From: Gnetum montanum | Taxonomy: Eukaryota; Streptophyta; Gnetopsida; Gnetales; Gnetaceae | Assembly: GCA_015680685.1 (NCBI GenBank) | Contig: MNCI01029388.1 | Span: 112,165 to 176,164, forward strand | Direction of reading: 5' to 3' | Length of the DNA: 64,000 nt | Part shown: positions 12,367 through 23,087 of the stretch, piece by piece | How positions within the stretch are numbered: position 1 is the stretch's first letter | How the letters are laid out: every line of letters begins with the position of its first letter | Made by a program: the position numbers and the translations under genes | The notes under the pieces: model-generated | Databases searched by the model: none | What the model was told of the DNA's origin: nothing | What the model saw: only the letters and a program-made list of their open reading frames with translations

Positions 12367-13270
12367 TGATGAGACAAGCAAAATTTGGTGCTAGATTACT
12401 TTAACAATTACCTTTGTCATGGAGAAGTCACCTCATTTGTGACTGACCCACAAGATATATTTTTGGAGGAATGATCCAAAGTCAAAAAGATCATCAAGAC
12501 ATAACACAATTAGATCTAGATTCAATTGAAAACACCACACTTATGGTTGTCACCCATAAGTGAAATCAAAAATACTTCATCTTAACTTCTAACATTAAGT
12601 TCAAAGATGCAATAAGTTGATTAAACCAAATTGAAATTATATTAATTTATTATAATCATAGAAGTTTACAAAGGAGATGTCACCTAATTCATAACCCTAC
12701 TCTGCTGTCTCCACAATGCAACAACTTCACAACCTTAAAACATTTTTGATTGTTAATTGACACAAAGCCTCAACAGTCTTCTTAATAATTAAGTACATAA
12801 AATCAAATTTGGTATGGGCTCTCTCTTGAGTATCCATCCCCTCATCCTTACATTTTGAGATTATTATTTATATTCGGGGTGATGTAAAAAAATAATCTTT
12901 TGGATAATCGAGTGATATCAGGAATGTTGAATCAATCAATGAAATCTTGATAGAAGTGGATCATTGATCCTATTATTGTAATCATTGATGCCAATCACCT
13001 TCATCTATATCAATGAATATCCCAAGTTCTTCTTGAGTCTTTTCCTATGGAAATTCAAGATATTGATCTATATCACCTCCACTAAATGAATTGATATAAC
13101 TGCCATCAATCCTCATCACACATGTCATTCCTTGCAACACACGCTATAAAGAAAAATCAGTTCTTATTGATAAATACTATTAGAATAGATTATCTTTGGT
13201 ATACAAAAGTACTTAAAAAATACAAATTCTACTCTATGATGCTAAAAATTGAACAATTTGTGGTTCGTCA
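12367..13270 (-). repeat. E3 5' LTR with TATA box
   Basis: A direct repeat of 2739-3646. It ends on the minus strand with ...GTCTCATCA just before the PBS, and begins TGACGAACCAC at 13270. A TATA-like element lies at 12865-12872 (TATAAATA on the minus strand), with the copy in the 3' LTR at the equivalent place. It would have driven transcription leftwards through E3. Confidence 0.85.
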
Positions 13271-13470
13271 CTATCCAAATGCTACTGATGAGCTAAGTGC
13301 ATCCATCCAAGATGAATACCAGAACTATGAACCTCACATACTTATATAATTTTTTCATTTGAGTCTTCTATCATGTAAAGCTAATCCCATTGAACATTGA
13401 TGACTTGATGTATGATTCTCTTTCCAAGGTTTACTACAAAGTTGTTACACTCAAAATTGGATGTACCAAG
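13271..13470 (-). pseudogene. gag: Copia gag N-terminal segment (E0)
   Basis: Directly downstream of the E0 PBS on the minus strand. It reads FNGISFT** KTQMKK, the pattern of the copia gag opening (F-x-G-x-x-F/Y-x-x-W-K-x-x-M), followed by a hydrophobic stretch ending at the E3 insertion point. The Trp position is a stop. The protein would continue at 2738. Confidence 0.65.
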
Positions 13471-13481
13471 CTCTGATACCA
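13470..13481 (-). promoter_or_regulatory. E0 primer binding site next to LTR A (tRNA-iMet)
   Basis: Minus strand TGGTATCAGAGC, a full 12-base match to the initiator tRNA-Met complement used by most plant copia elements, two bases from the end of LTR A. This marks LTR A as a 5' LTR for the gag at 13271-13470. Confidence 0.85.
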
Positions 13482-13483
13482 CT

Positions 13484-14824
13484 TGAGGATCATAGAACTT
13501 ATAAGGGGGATGAATAAGTTTCCAAAATTAAAACTTACAGCCACAAAAACCACAACCAAATATAATGTGGTTTTCCAACTTGGGTAGCCCACACTTGGAG
13601 GATAGATCACTTGCACACCTCTAGACTTTGTTTCTCTGAAATGTGGTTTGAAGGGTACGACACCCTGTACAAACTCTAAGCTCTACTTTGAAGTTTCTTG
13701 TCACTGTGAAAGCACTCAATCCCACAAGATTTCAAAATCCTTAGAATGTAACTTCAAGGATCCCACAACCTTTACAAATTGAGCTTTACTCTAGAGTTTT
13801 TTGATGTTATAAAAACACTCAATATTGCAAGATCCTGACAAGCTCAATCATGATTCCTTTGTGCTAGAAGCACATCAACCCCAGTAGGGTAATAAGAGAA
13901 AATTAAAATTACAAGGATAAAATGTAGCTAAATTATAGGTCATTGTACTTTGAAGTACAATTCACAATTAAACAACCAAATGAGTGAATGATTTGACAAA
14001 TGAATTATATAAATGCAATATACAATGATTACTTTGATAGTGATAATTGATATTCAATTCTTGCACTTTTCCCAAGATAATGAAGTCTTCCTATAGCCTC
14101 AGAGATTCCAAAATCATCTTAGAATTCATACAATGGCTATCTAACAACTAGTGAAGATGTTTCCTTTGAGATTGGGATATATTGCTGAAAATGACTTCAA
14201 TTTTGAGGAGATGTCTCTTCTGAAATAGATTTGTCTTCTCAAGGAGACATCTCCTATTTTTGGGAGATGTCTTCTCTGGGTGACCTCCACATTGTCCAAG
14301 ATGTCTTCTCTTCTGGGAGACATCTTCTTTGGATTACTTGCACTTTGGCCAAGACATTTTCTACTTCTGGGAGACATCTTCTTTCCAAAGGAGATGTCTC
14401 CTATTGTTGGAAGACATCTCTTCTGTAAGTGCCAAAAATAAAACTACTCATTTTGATGTTGGAAGCCTCCAAATGCCTCCAAACAAGTCCCCATAGATCC
14501 TATAATCTTCTAGACTCCTCAAAATGAGCCAAAGATACTCTAAAACATATCAAAAACATCCAAGAATCATTTTCAACAAAATCAACACAAACAAATACAT
14601 TTAGCATCCTTTCAATCCTTGGAGAATTTTCATTTAGCTTGTATTCTTTGTACTTATCCATGCTCTCATTTTTCCTATGAAGTATTTTACTTTGATAGCC
14701 ATGCTTCCTTGAGTCCTTTTCCATGATGTGGAGTTCGTGTTCTTGTCCTATAAATACAACATCCACAACAAACATCCTTTGTTCTTCATTTTCCTTAAGG
14801 TTTTGACATATCAAAAGGTCAACA
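13484..14824 (-). repeat. Copia LTR A
   Basis: Aligns with LTR B (15198-16282) and LTR C (61137-62374). On the minus strand it runs from TGTTGACC to ...GATCCTCA. It holds two tandem units of about 105-115 bp around 13645-13862 and an array of GGAGATGTCT/AGACATCTCC motifs at 14207-14421. It is about 250 bp longer than LTR B. Confidence 0.8.
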
Positions 14825-15183
14825 ATAATTTCATTACAAATCAACTCATACATTTATTTAAAGGAGTTTTCAGCTTCTTTATGATGATATCTATGATTAT
14901 TTTAACTTCTTTTCTTATCCAAATTGTCATAGATATTACTTGACCTATAGTTATAATATCTTTTGGAGGCTATATGGCCTCTTCTATTATATATCCAACT
15001 AAATGTACAAGAGGGAATAAAAAACTTATCTTTACTAATGTAATAGAGGAATTGAATACAACTCTTCAAGAATAAATTGATCAAGCATATCAGTCTATTT
15101 GTTGAATTGAATCTGACAGATGCTAGTGATATGATATTAGTTGCTTCTTTCATGGAATTGATTTATCTACATGAGATTACGTG
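14825..15183 (-). pseudogene. Shortened copia internal fragment between LTRs A and B
   Basis: Only about 360 bp separates LTR A from the PBS of LTR B. The minus strand has a reading of 83 codons from 15153 (MKEATN...) ending in a degenerate zinc knuckle, YNRRGHIASK, that corresponds to the first knuckle of E0 gag. A full copia interior should exceed 4 kb, so this is a deletion derivative or the product of recombination between related elements. Confidence 0.6.
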
Positions 15184-15195
15184 GCTCTGATACCA
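15184..15195 (-). promoter_or_regulatory. Primer binding site next to LTR B (tRNA-iMet)
   Basis: Minus strand TGGTATCAGAGC, identical over 12 bases to the site at 13470-13481 and again two bases from the LTR end. Confidence 0.85.
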
Positions 15196-15197
15196 CT

Positions 15198-16282
15198 TGA
15201 GGATCTAGAACCTAGAAGTGGCATTGAATAAGTTCCCCAATAAAAATTTCACTAGCCATAAGAACACACCAAATTTCACATGGTTTCCCAACTTGGGTAT
15301 CTCCACACTTAGAGGGTAGAATTCATGCGCACCTTCAGACTTTGTTTCTTTAAAAAAATGTGGTTTGAAGGACATCACACCATGTATAAGCTTTGAGCTT
15401 TGCTTCAAAGTGTTTCATTGCTACGAAACCATTCAACATTACAAGGTCCCAATAAGCTTAGAATGTGATTTCCAGGATCCCACAACCTTTACAAAAATGA
15501 GCTCTACTCCAAAGTGTTTTAACGCTGCAAAAACACTTAATCCTATAGAATCCCAACAAGCTTAATAAGGATGCCTTCTCACAAGAAGCACATCAACCCT
15601 AAAAGGCTATAAGAAAGAAAGAAATAAAAGAACAAGGAAATAATGTAACTAAATTCATAAATCATTTTACTTGAAGCTTAATAAAAATTAAAATTAAGAA
15701 AATGATGTTACAATGAGAAGCAAGAAAAGAATTTCTTAGAATAGACAATGAAGAGCTTTTGTGCAAATAGTGCTTGTATAATTTCCAAGATTTTGTCATC
15801 ATCTTATAGCCTTGGAGTTTTTGAAAACTCCTTGAAATTCATGCAATAGCTACCAAACATCTAGTGTAGATGTCTACTTTAAAGTTGAGACATCGAACTG
15901 AGATTGGACTTAATACAAGAGAGACATCTATTTGGTAAGTAGGATGTCTATAGTGAGATGTCTACTATTGGGAATAGATGTCTACTATTTCTTCAAGATG
16001 TCTATGAAAATTTTGGCCTTTGAATTATAAGGCTTTCTCTTATCAAATTATGTTCTTGGAAGTCCTTAGAGCATCTTCATTTTACTTGCAGACTTCATTT
16101 TCATCCATGCTATCATCTTTCCCATGCAATCTTCATTTCAACATTTTGACATATATCTCATTTCCTTGAGTTCTCAAATCTCTTTATGAAGTTTTTGTTC
16201 ATGTCATGTAAAAACATTATCCACCAAAAAAATTCTATATTCTTAATTTTTCTTAAGGTTTTGACATACCAAAAGGTCAACA
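15198..16282 (-). repeat. Copia LTR B, outer 5' LTR of E0
   Basis: Same family as LTRs A and C. Begins on the minus strand at 16282 with TGTTGACCTTTTGGTATG and ends ...TCCTCA at 15198. Its outer end lies directly against the RNase H reading of E1, which fixes E0 as an insertion into E1. Contains two tandem units of about 105 bp (15370-15570) and about six AGATGTCT-type motifs (15868-15995). Confidence 0.8.
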
Positions 16283-18200
16283 ATTGGCTTTCTTGCTTTT
16301 GTGCTTTAATACAGAATTAAACTCTTGTAACTATGCAACCCACTTTATATGCTTTCCATTCAACTTCTTTTGAGAGTTTAGAAATTATGATTCTTTGTGG
16401 TCCATCATGACAGTGAACTTCTTGGACAACAAGTAATGCCTCCAATGCTTACTTACTTGAATAATAATGTACATATCCTTCTTATATTTGCTATATTCTA
16501 CCTTGATTCATTTAGCTTCTTTGAAAAGGATACAATATGCATATCTTCTTGTGAAATTATCCCACCAATGGTAAGTTCAATTGCATCTACCTCCACTTGA
16601 AAAATCTTCTAAAAATCTAGAATTATAATCACCAGTTCATTGGTAATTTTTTCTTTGAACAAGTCAAAGCTCCTTTGGATTTGATTATCCCACCAAAAAT
16701 ATTTTTTTTCTTTAACAAAGGAAACATAAGTTAAGAAATATCACTGAAATATTTGATAAACCTTTGATAAAAACCTACTAAATGAAGGAATGATCTTACC
16801 TCTTCATCATTTATAGGAGTTGACCAATCTTTAATAGCCCTCACATTGGTAGCTTCTATCTGAATTTGGTTTTCAAAAATCACATGTTCCAAATATGTAA
16901 TTTTCCTCTTATGAAATGACTTTTCTTCATATTGATTACCAATTTTGCCTCCTCCAATTTAAGAGACATCATCCTCAAGTAATTCAAGTAATCTTCCTCA
17001 TTAGAGTTTTAGACTAAAATATCATCAAAAAAGATAATACAACACTTACCAATCAAGTCCTTCAATACATTATGCATCTAATGAATCTAGAAGGTGCATT
17101 CATGAGTCCAAATGGCATCATCAACTACTTAAACAATCCATTTGGTATTTTGAAATTTTTCTTTCATTTATCACCAAGTTTCATTCTAATTTTAAGGTAA
17201 TCACTCTTTGAATCAATTTTGCTAAACATTTTAGCATTAGACAAGACATCAAGGAAATCATCCATCCTTGGAATAGAAAACTTTTACCTCACTATTATCC
17301 TATTCATTGCCCTAAAATCAATACATATCCTCTATTAATCATTATCCTTATTTGGTAGAAGCATTACTAGAATTACACATGGTGAAATGGATTCTCTCAT
17401 AAAGCCATTTGTAAGTAACTCCTCTACTTGCCTTTGCAATTCTATCCACTAATCTAATGTCATTTGATATTCTTTCTTGTTTGGAATAGAAGTATCAAAT
17501 ATGAAGTTAATCTAATGCTATACATTCCTCATTGGTAATAATCCATTTAATTCCTGCTTTAAAACCTTGAACATTTACTTCTTCAAGCCTAGCACACTTG
17601 TAGGAAGTTTAACTTGCATATCATCATAGTTAGAAGCAACTATTGATATAAAAAAAATAAAATATAAAAACAAACCTCATCATATTCCTTAATATATTTC
17701 CTCTCTTCTAAAAGGATTAAGGATGCATTAAGTAAGCTTTGTTTCCTCACTTGTTTAGCTATCATGGAAATCAACTCATGGATTTCATTAGGTTTGGCTA
17801 CACTCCATATATTTCTTACTTCATCAAACTAAGAATCATTGTCAAAATTCCAAGGTCTACTAAGAATTATAGAAACACAATTAATTAGAAGAAAATCACA
17901 CTTTATAACATCATGAAAAATTCCAATTTTAAATTTCAAAGTATAATGTTCCCTCCCCTCTTAAGAGAAATATCTAAATAACCAATGCACCTTTTAGGTT
18001 TTAGGATGAGGATTAGTTACCAAACCCAATATATTAGCTTTTCTACAAGAAATAACATCTTATTGAGCTCCTCCATCAATCAAAACATGAATCCATTCCC
18101 CACTAAATAAACATCAATGATAATATTCTATTAAGATGATCTACTCTATTCACATTTCCCATGAACACACAAGAATTTAATTCAAAAACTAACTTAATCT
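16283..18200 (-). pseudogene. pol: E1 pol: protease, reverse transcriptase and RNase H, truncated
   Basis: Minus-strand motifs in order: retropepsin WIHVLIDGGAQ*DVIS (about 18110-18050, D-G-G in place of the usual D-T/S-G), RT ICIDFRAMNRII (about 17320), CIIFFDDILV with both catalytic Asp (about 17050-17020), RT connection EEVRSFLHLVGFYQRFIKYFS (16820-16740, shown in pieces), FFWWDNQIQRSFDLFK (16700-16650), then RNase H KHWRHYLLSKKFTVMMDHKE (16450-16390). The reading ends at 16283, where copia LTR B starts, before the RNase H C-terminus and integrase. Stops and frameshifts are frequent. Confidence 0.82.
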
Positions 18201-18269
18201 TGGGAGCATTAGGGTTAACTCTTTGAAGAACTTAGTTGGATGTCTCTTCCACCTCCATGGTTTTCACAT

Positions 18270-19312
18270 GTCTACCCTTGGCTACCTAGTGAAGTGAACA
18301 TTTCTATTTCTTGTATCTCCATTCTCAACATTTGAAGCATTGAATCTTTAATAAGATGCTACCTTGATCCTTGCCTTTCATGCCTTGGTTCTTCTTGGCT
18401 TTGTTCTTTTCATTATCCTTCTCTATCTTCTTGTCATGATTGTCATTCTTGTCTTTATATTTTGACTTGCAATCCTTCTTTTATTTGTATCCCTAATCCT
18501 TTTCCTTGGACATTTTTTTGTTCTTGTTTTTGAATCCTCTTAGTTTCTTTTCTTCCTTGAGTGCTAAATCATAAGCCTCATCAAGATTTTTTGGTTCATA
18601 GAATGAAAAATCTTGTTAATATACCATTTTAAGACCTCTTAAAAAGAATGAATTTTATTCATACTCCTCCTAGTTCATCTTAGCTTGATGGAATATATCA
18701 TAAAAGTTAATGAAAAAATGTTTGACAACTTTCTCATCTTGCCTTAGGAATTTCAACTTCATTATAGTTTCTTGCCTTTGATGAGAGTGCTTAAATTTTC
18801 TTCTCAACATATATTTTATCTAATTCCAATCTTTGATGGGTTGGCTATTTTATTTTTCATAACCTTGGGACTTCTTTTCCCATCACATAGAAGTTATACC
18901 TTTTAATCTAGATTTAATAATATGTACCCTTAATTGATTTGGCATCTCTTCTAACTTAAAATTTTTGTTAAGTGCCTTCATAAAACTTGAAAAAGCATGA
19001 GTGTCATCTACACTATTGAAAGTATTAAGTCAATGTATGGGAGTCTTGTAGCATTACAAAATGATCTAGCAAGCCTTGCTTAATCATTCTTGTTAAGCTT
19101 GCCATGTGAAGAAGTAAAGGTTGATGATGGATATCCTAGGATTCTCATATCAAGACTATGATTTTCTCCCATTAAAATCCTTGGCTAATGGGTTGAAATA
19201 CTCCAATAGCTAGATTTTCCTTCCTTATCATTTCCTTTACCTAATTGTGAAATTACTTCATAATCATCTAAATGTGAATGCTCATTACCTCTATCTATTT
19301 GAACATGGCTAA
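18270..19312 (-). pseudogene. gag: E1 gag, main part
   Basis: Minus-strand gag reading that starts at the E2 junction (about 19312) and includes the capsid region with FMKALNKNFKLEEMP, a Trp-Trp segment typical of retrotransposon gag, and LKFLRQDEKVVKHFF. A zinc-knuckle relic, QCFKC*EWRYKK*KC, lies at about 18350-18305 with Tyr at the His position. A basic Lys-rich tract lies just upstream of the knuckle. The N-terminus is at 56045-56173. Confidence 0.7.
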
Positions 19313-20193
19313 TGATGAGTAGTGAGATACCCCTACGCTCAACCATACAAATCACAAGCGTTCATGCACGATCCAGTCAAATTCCACAAATGGAACTAGT
19401 TGTGGTATCTAGATCATTATTCTCTTATCATAATTTGTTGTCTTCCCACTTGGACTAGTGGTAGCTTTGTCACATATGGTTTAGTTCAAAGTGAGGCATA
19501 TGATGTTATCTAATTCTACTTTGCTCCTAATGATGATAAAGAGATAAATTAATTAGGCTAATGAAAAATGGAAAAAAAGATCTAAACTATCCTATGTACA
19601 ATGAGTATTTTCTCTTAATCATTCTTATATATCTTGGACTTTGTGAAACTACTTCTGGGATTTCCAAGCATATGTCACTAGGTGTGCCAAACAATACACT
19701 GCTGGATTACCAGGTATCTACACTTAAACTCTCATGATTAAGGCATATACATTTCACTTAATAATAGGAATATTAAATAGTAATAAATGAAAATAGTTAA
19801 CTAATAAATAATAAATAATTAACAATTATAAGTAATAATAATCTAAGTGGATGCTACAATGATGGGACTAATCTTGATCTTTATTTCCAATCATGTAACA
19901 TGTCCAAGTATGAAACACTCGAACAAAGGTGCTATACGATTACAAACATCACACTGTGGGCATGCACTAGGAATAACAGGATTCTAAGAAAGACTAGCAA
20001 AAATTAGAAACTAAAACTATCTTCCCTACATCATGTCTCAACTATGCACCCAAGTTCTATATTTATAAGCTAACCCAAAGGAGATGATATCAAATATCCT
20101 ACATTTCTTCCTAGCTCCACCATTGGGTACCCTACATTAGGGCTCTGATATCAGGTAGCTAATATTGGGGCCTGACAAATTGATGACTCATCA
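19313..20193 (-). repeat. E2 3' LTR
   Basis: Intact copy of the LTR that is split at the other end. Shared stretches include caaccatacaaatcacaag (19342) and aaagagataaattaatta (19547), the latter spanning the point where E4 broke the 5' copy. TATAAATA on the minus strand lies at 20060-20067. A pyrimidine run taccccc (20194-20200) adjoins it, a short polypurine tract on the element strand. Confidence 0.88.
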
Positions 20194-20396
20194 TACCCCC
20201 ATGATTGAATGAAAAATTTTCCTTGAGTTAAACAAAATGAGTAACAAGTTCTTTACAAAATATTGGGAAGATACGGGATTATTGACTAACTTAAACAATA
20301 AACAAAACAATTGACTCTTACATGCCATAGTGGTGTAGTAAAAAAATTGAACACAATATTACAAGATAAAAAAAATTTGAAAGCTCATGTGGTACC

Positions 20397-23087
20397 CTAA
20401 GGAAGTGGCTCCTCCATTGCTTGCTTCCTTTTGTCGTTAGGCTTGTGAAATTTGTAATGATCAAGCAACACCTGCAACTTTTCCTCTTCTATCCTTGGGT
20501 CATGTACTTTCTAGGCTACTAAGCCAATGTGTGCTAGTGCTAGCACATCCCAAGGACATGGCAGTTGTAGGAATATTTGATTAGCCTTCACATACTAAGT
20601 CGCAAACTACTACTATTTCTCAAAGGTCCTAGCTTTTTCTCTGAGTTCATGATAATCTATTAATCTTCTAGCTAGGTTTGAGGTGAAGTCCTTCTATCCC
20701 TAGTAGTTGGCTTTAACCACCTCTAATTTTGAGTTTTCCACATGTAGCTTCTACAAAGTGTGTTTCTAATTTGCAAACTCTTTTTCATACAATGCATAGG
20801 TGATTTCTACCTACGTTTCTAGCTCATTCAAAGGTTGACTTGTTGTTAAGATGGAAATATTGGAATATCTAAGGTTAGCTAACCTCCATGTGTTCCTTCA
20901 AATCTTCAATCTACAAGTCTTTATTCTTTACTTTCACCTAGTGAACCAAGGCATAGCTATCCAAAATTGGTTGCCACTTAGGATTTTGTAATGACAAGGA
21001 GCTAATGTGGGCTTTGGCCATCTGGATCTCTTTTTCATTTATTTGTTTGTACATGCCTACTTGGTCACAAAATTTTTCCTTTAATTTCTTGTGCTTCTTG
21101 GCCCCTTTCTACCACATGCTAATTTCAATTGTTGATTTTTGATGAATAGCATGAACCTCCTTCATTGAGAGGGTTCTGTTCTCTCTAGCCAATCTATTAA
21201 TGTCTTAGTTGATCCTCATAAATTTTTCTCTCAAACAGTGGATACTTTCTTCTAAGATATTTTTTTCCTTTTCAACTATGGTCAACCTTGAATTCCCCAT
21301 GATGAGCTACTTGTTTTCTTCTTAGGTGGTGGTCAATGCCTTTTTGTACACATGGGATTATGCATTAGCCATAGAGTCATTCTAGACCATCTTCTCTTTT
21401 TCTTTTTCTACAGTTGCTCTCTCCTCGATTAGCTTGGCAAACTACTCTATTTCAAATTATTCTAACTAGTCATCCATGACAAAATATGCAGGATCCCATC
21501 ATTTGGCTCTCAGGGAAGCTAGCTCTTATTGTAGTCTTTGTACTTCTATTTTTTCATGTTATGCCCTAACTTTATCCATGACCAACTTCCATTTAGTGGT
21601 GATAAGGTCTAACTGTGGTACAATGACATCACTAGGTATGTCAAACAAGGTAGTCATTACTTGCTCCATCTATAGTAGTTGATATAATACATCCTCCTAC
21701 ACTACAAGAGTCATTGAAGTTCTGGCTAACATCCATGCATCTATGGTCCTAGTAAGATCTATTGGGGACACAACAGGCACATTGAATGATTCTTTAATAT
21801 GATCTATGATGAATTCTACTATGCTTGCTGCATCCTCATGTTGCAGTACCACAACTATGGCACCTTCTCTAGTTTCAAGTATCACCTAGAAAGATGCAAC
21901 ATTCCCAGAGATCTTCCTCTTGATTGTAATGAGATCTCCCCCCCTCCTTGGATCAACTAAAACAATGGACTGTACAACATCATCAATCACTCTGAAGAGA
22001 TTGGACTCATCCCTGCTTCCCTAGTTGATAGCTTTAGTGATCTTCTGTAAATGGCTTGTTAAGGATCTATAATCTTGTAGTAGTGGTGGCAGTGGAGCTT
22101 TTGTCTCTGGGCACTCTTCAGGCTCACATTATGTTTCTAGCTCTGCTTCCTTCTCCAATTCTTACTCTTCACCAAGATCCTTTCTTGGTGCTGTAGGTTT
22201 GAAGAGTTCAGTGAAGGAGGCATTCTAAGCCTTCCTAGGGATAACATTTGTATATTCTAGGATTCTAGTATGCTTGAATAACCTCTTGATTAGGAAAGTA
22301 TCTGGGAGTGTTGGTTTCCCTACCTTTTTCTCTTTGAAGCACTGTTGAATTTCTGTAGAGTAAAATTGGGGAAGATTGACTGCAAATTTACCCATTAAGA
22401 TAGCACTTACCTTGGATGCATAAGTTGAAATTTGCTTGAGCCCTTTGGTGGGAAATAGGTGGTATGTTCCATTCTTGAAGTATGTCCTCTCTTCTATAGT
22501 TAGTTCATTATATGTTTTATCCTCTTTTTCATATGCTCGTTTTAGCCATAGTTTTTTGGTATTAGGGTCAGATCTGGTGGACAAATGGACTACCTTATCC
22601 CCATTGTTTAGTAGATTTAGAGTTGTTGCAATGGCCTTGCTAGAAAAGAAACATTAACTTCACAAATGTTGACGGTGGTGCCCTCATCTTTTTTATGCCA
22701 CAATTGATGAGTCTCATTAAGGTACCACTTGCCACTATTTGAGAGAATGGGCCACAAGGGTGATGCCTTCAATTTCATCTAAACTGCTTCTAGAGAAAAC
22801 TACATAAATGGGTGAAAATTCATTTCCACGATGACTATGGTCAATGTGGAATTTTCTAGAATGGACATGAGGAAATCAGGGGGAAATGTGAGACATTGTC
22901 CCTCCATGGAAACCTATGGTTTTGTAACCTCACCTTGGACTAACTGACCACTAGTAGAAGCCTCTTGGCAAATGCTAAAAGATTAGGCTTCCTGCTCTTG
23001 ATGTTCACCTTGTTGACCTCAGCCACCTCATGGATGGTTAGCTACTCTTTGTGAAGGTTCTCCTTGTGCACCTCTTTTTGTAGCCAT
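20397..23087 (-). pseudogene. E2 cargo ORF, about 897 codons, unknown protein with C-terminal coiled coil
   Basis: Starts at ATG 23087 (MATKRGAQGEPSQR) and stops at TAG 20397-20399. An N-terminal Gln/Gly-rich tract is followed by a globular part with CLTFPPDFLMSILEN, SGKWYLNETHQLWHKK and KKLWLKRAYEKEDKTYNEL, then (about 21900-21700) REGAIVVVLQHEDAAS and IDAWMLARTS. The last 400 or so codons are rich in Glu, Lys and Leu with heptad-like spacing, suggesting a coiled coil, and end in LQVLLDHYKFHKPNDKRKQ. Stops fall mainly at presumed Gln codons, with about two frameshifts (near 22650 and below 21700). No similarity to gag, RT, integrase or a transposase is apparent. It could be a captured host gene or an accessory protein of a non-autonomous family. 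It lies in the sense direction, without introns. Confidence 0.65.

Larger units (their letters stand above)
2739..13270 (-). mobile_element. E3: Athila-like Ty3/gypsy element inserted in E0 gag
   Basis: A minus-strand element with two LTRs of about 905 bp (12367-13270 and 2739-3646) that align throughout. The LTR ends are TGATGA...TCATCA. A tRNA-Asp-type PBS adjoins the 5' LTR and a purine tract adjoins the 3' LTR. The internal order is gag, RT, RNase H, integrase, a long spacer and a third ORF, as in the Athila lineage. RT shows an intact FMDDF box and gag has the lineage-typical C-terminal motif. Both flanks are E0 gag. The target duplication is not convincing: tttcc on the left, and tatcc one base in on the right. 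Confidence 0.85.
1..16282 (-). mobile_element. E0: Ty1/copia retrotransposon, 5' portion, interrupted by E3
   Basis: A minus-strand copia element whose 5' LTR end abuts the E1 pol fragment at 16282/16283. From right to left it has LTR B, a PBS, a short gag fragment, LTR A, a second PBS, the gag start, the inserted Athila-like element E3 (2739-13270), and the rest of gag down to about 1908. The remainder and the true 3' LTR lie left of the window. Both PBS copies match the initiator tRNA-Met complement, the usual plant copia primer. The gag layout (two CCHC knuckles separated by an acidic coiled stretch) resembles plant Tork/Sire gag. The LTR-internal-LTR-internal order suggests unequal recombination or template switching. 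Confidence 0.75.
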
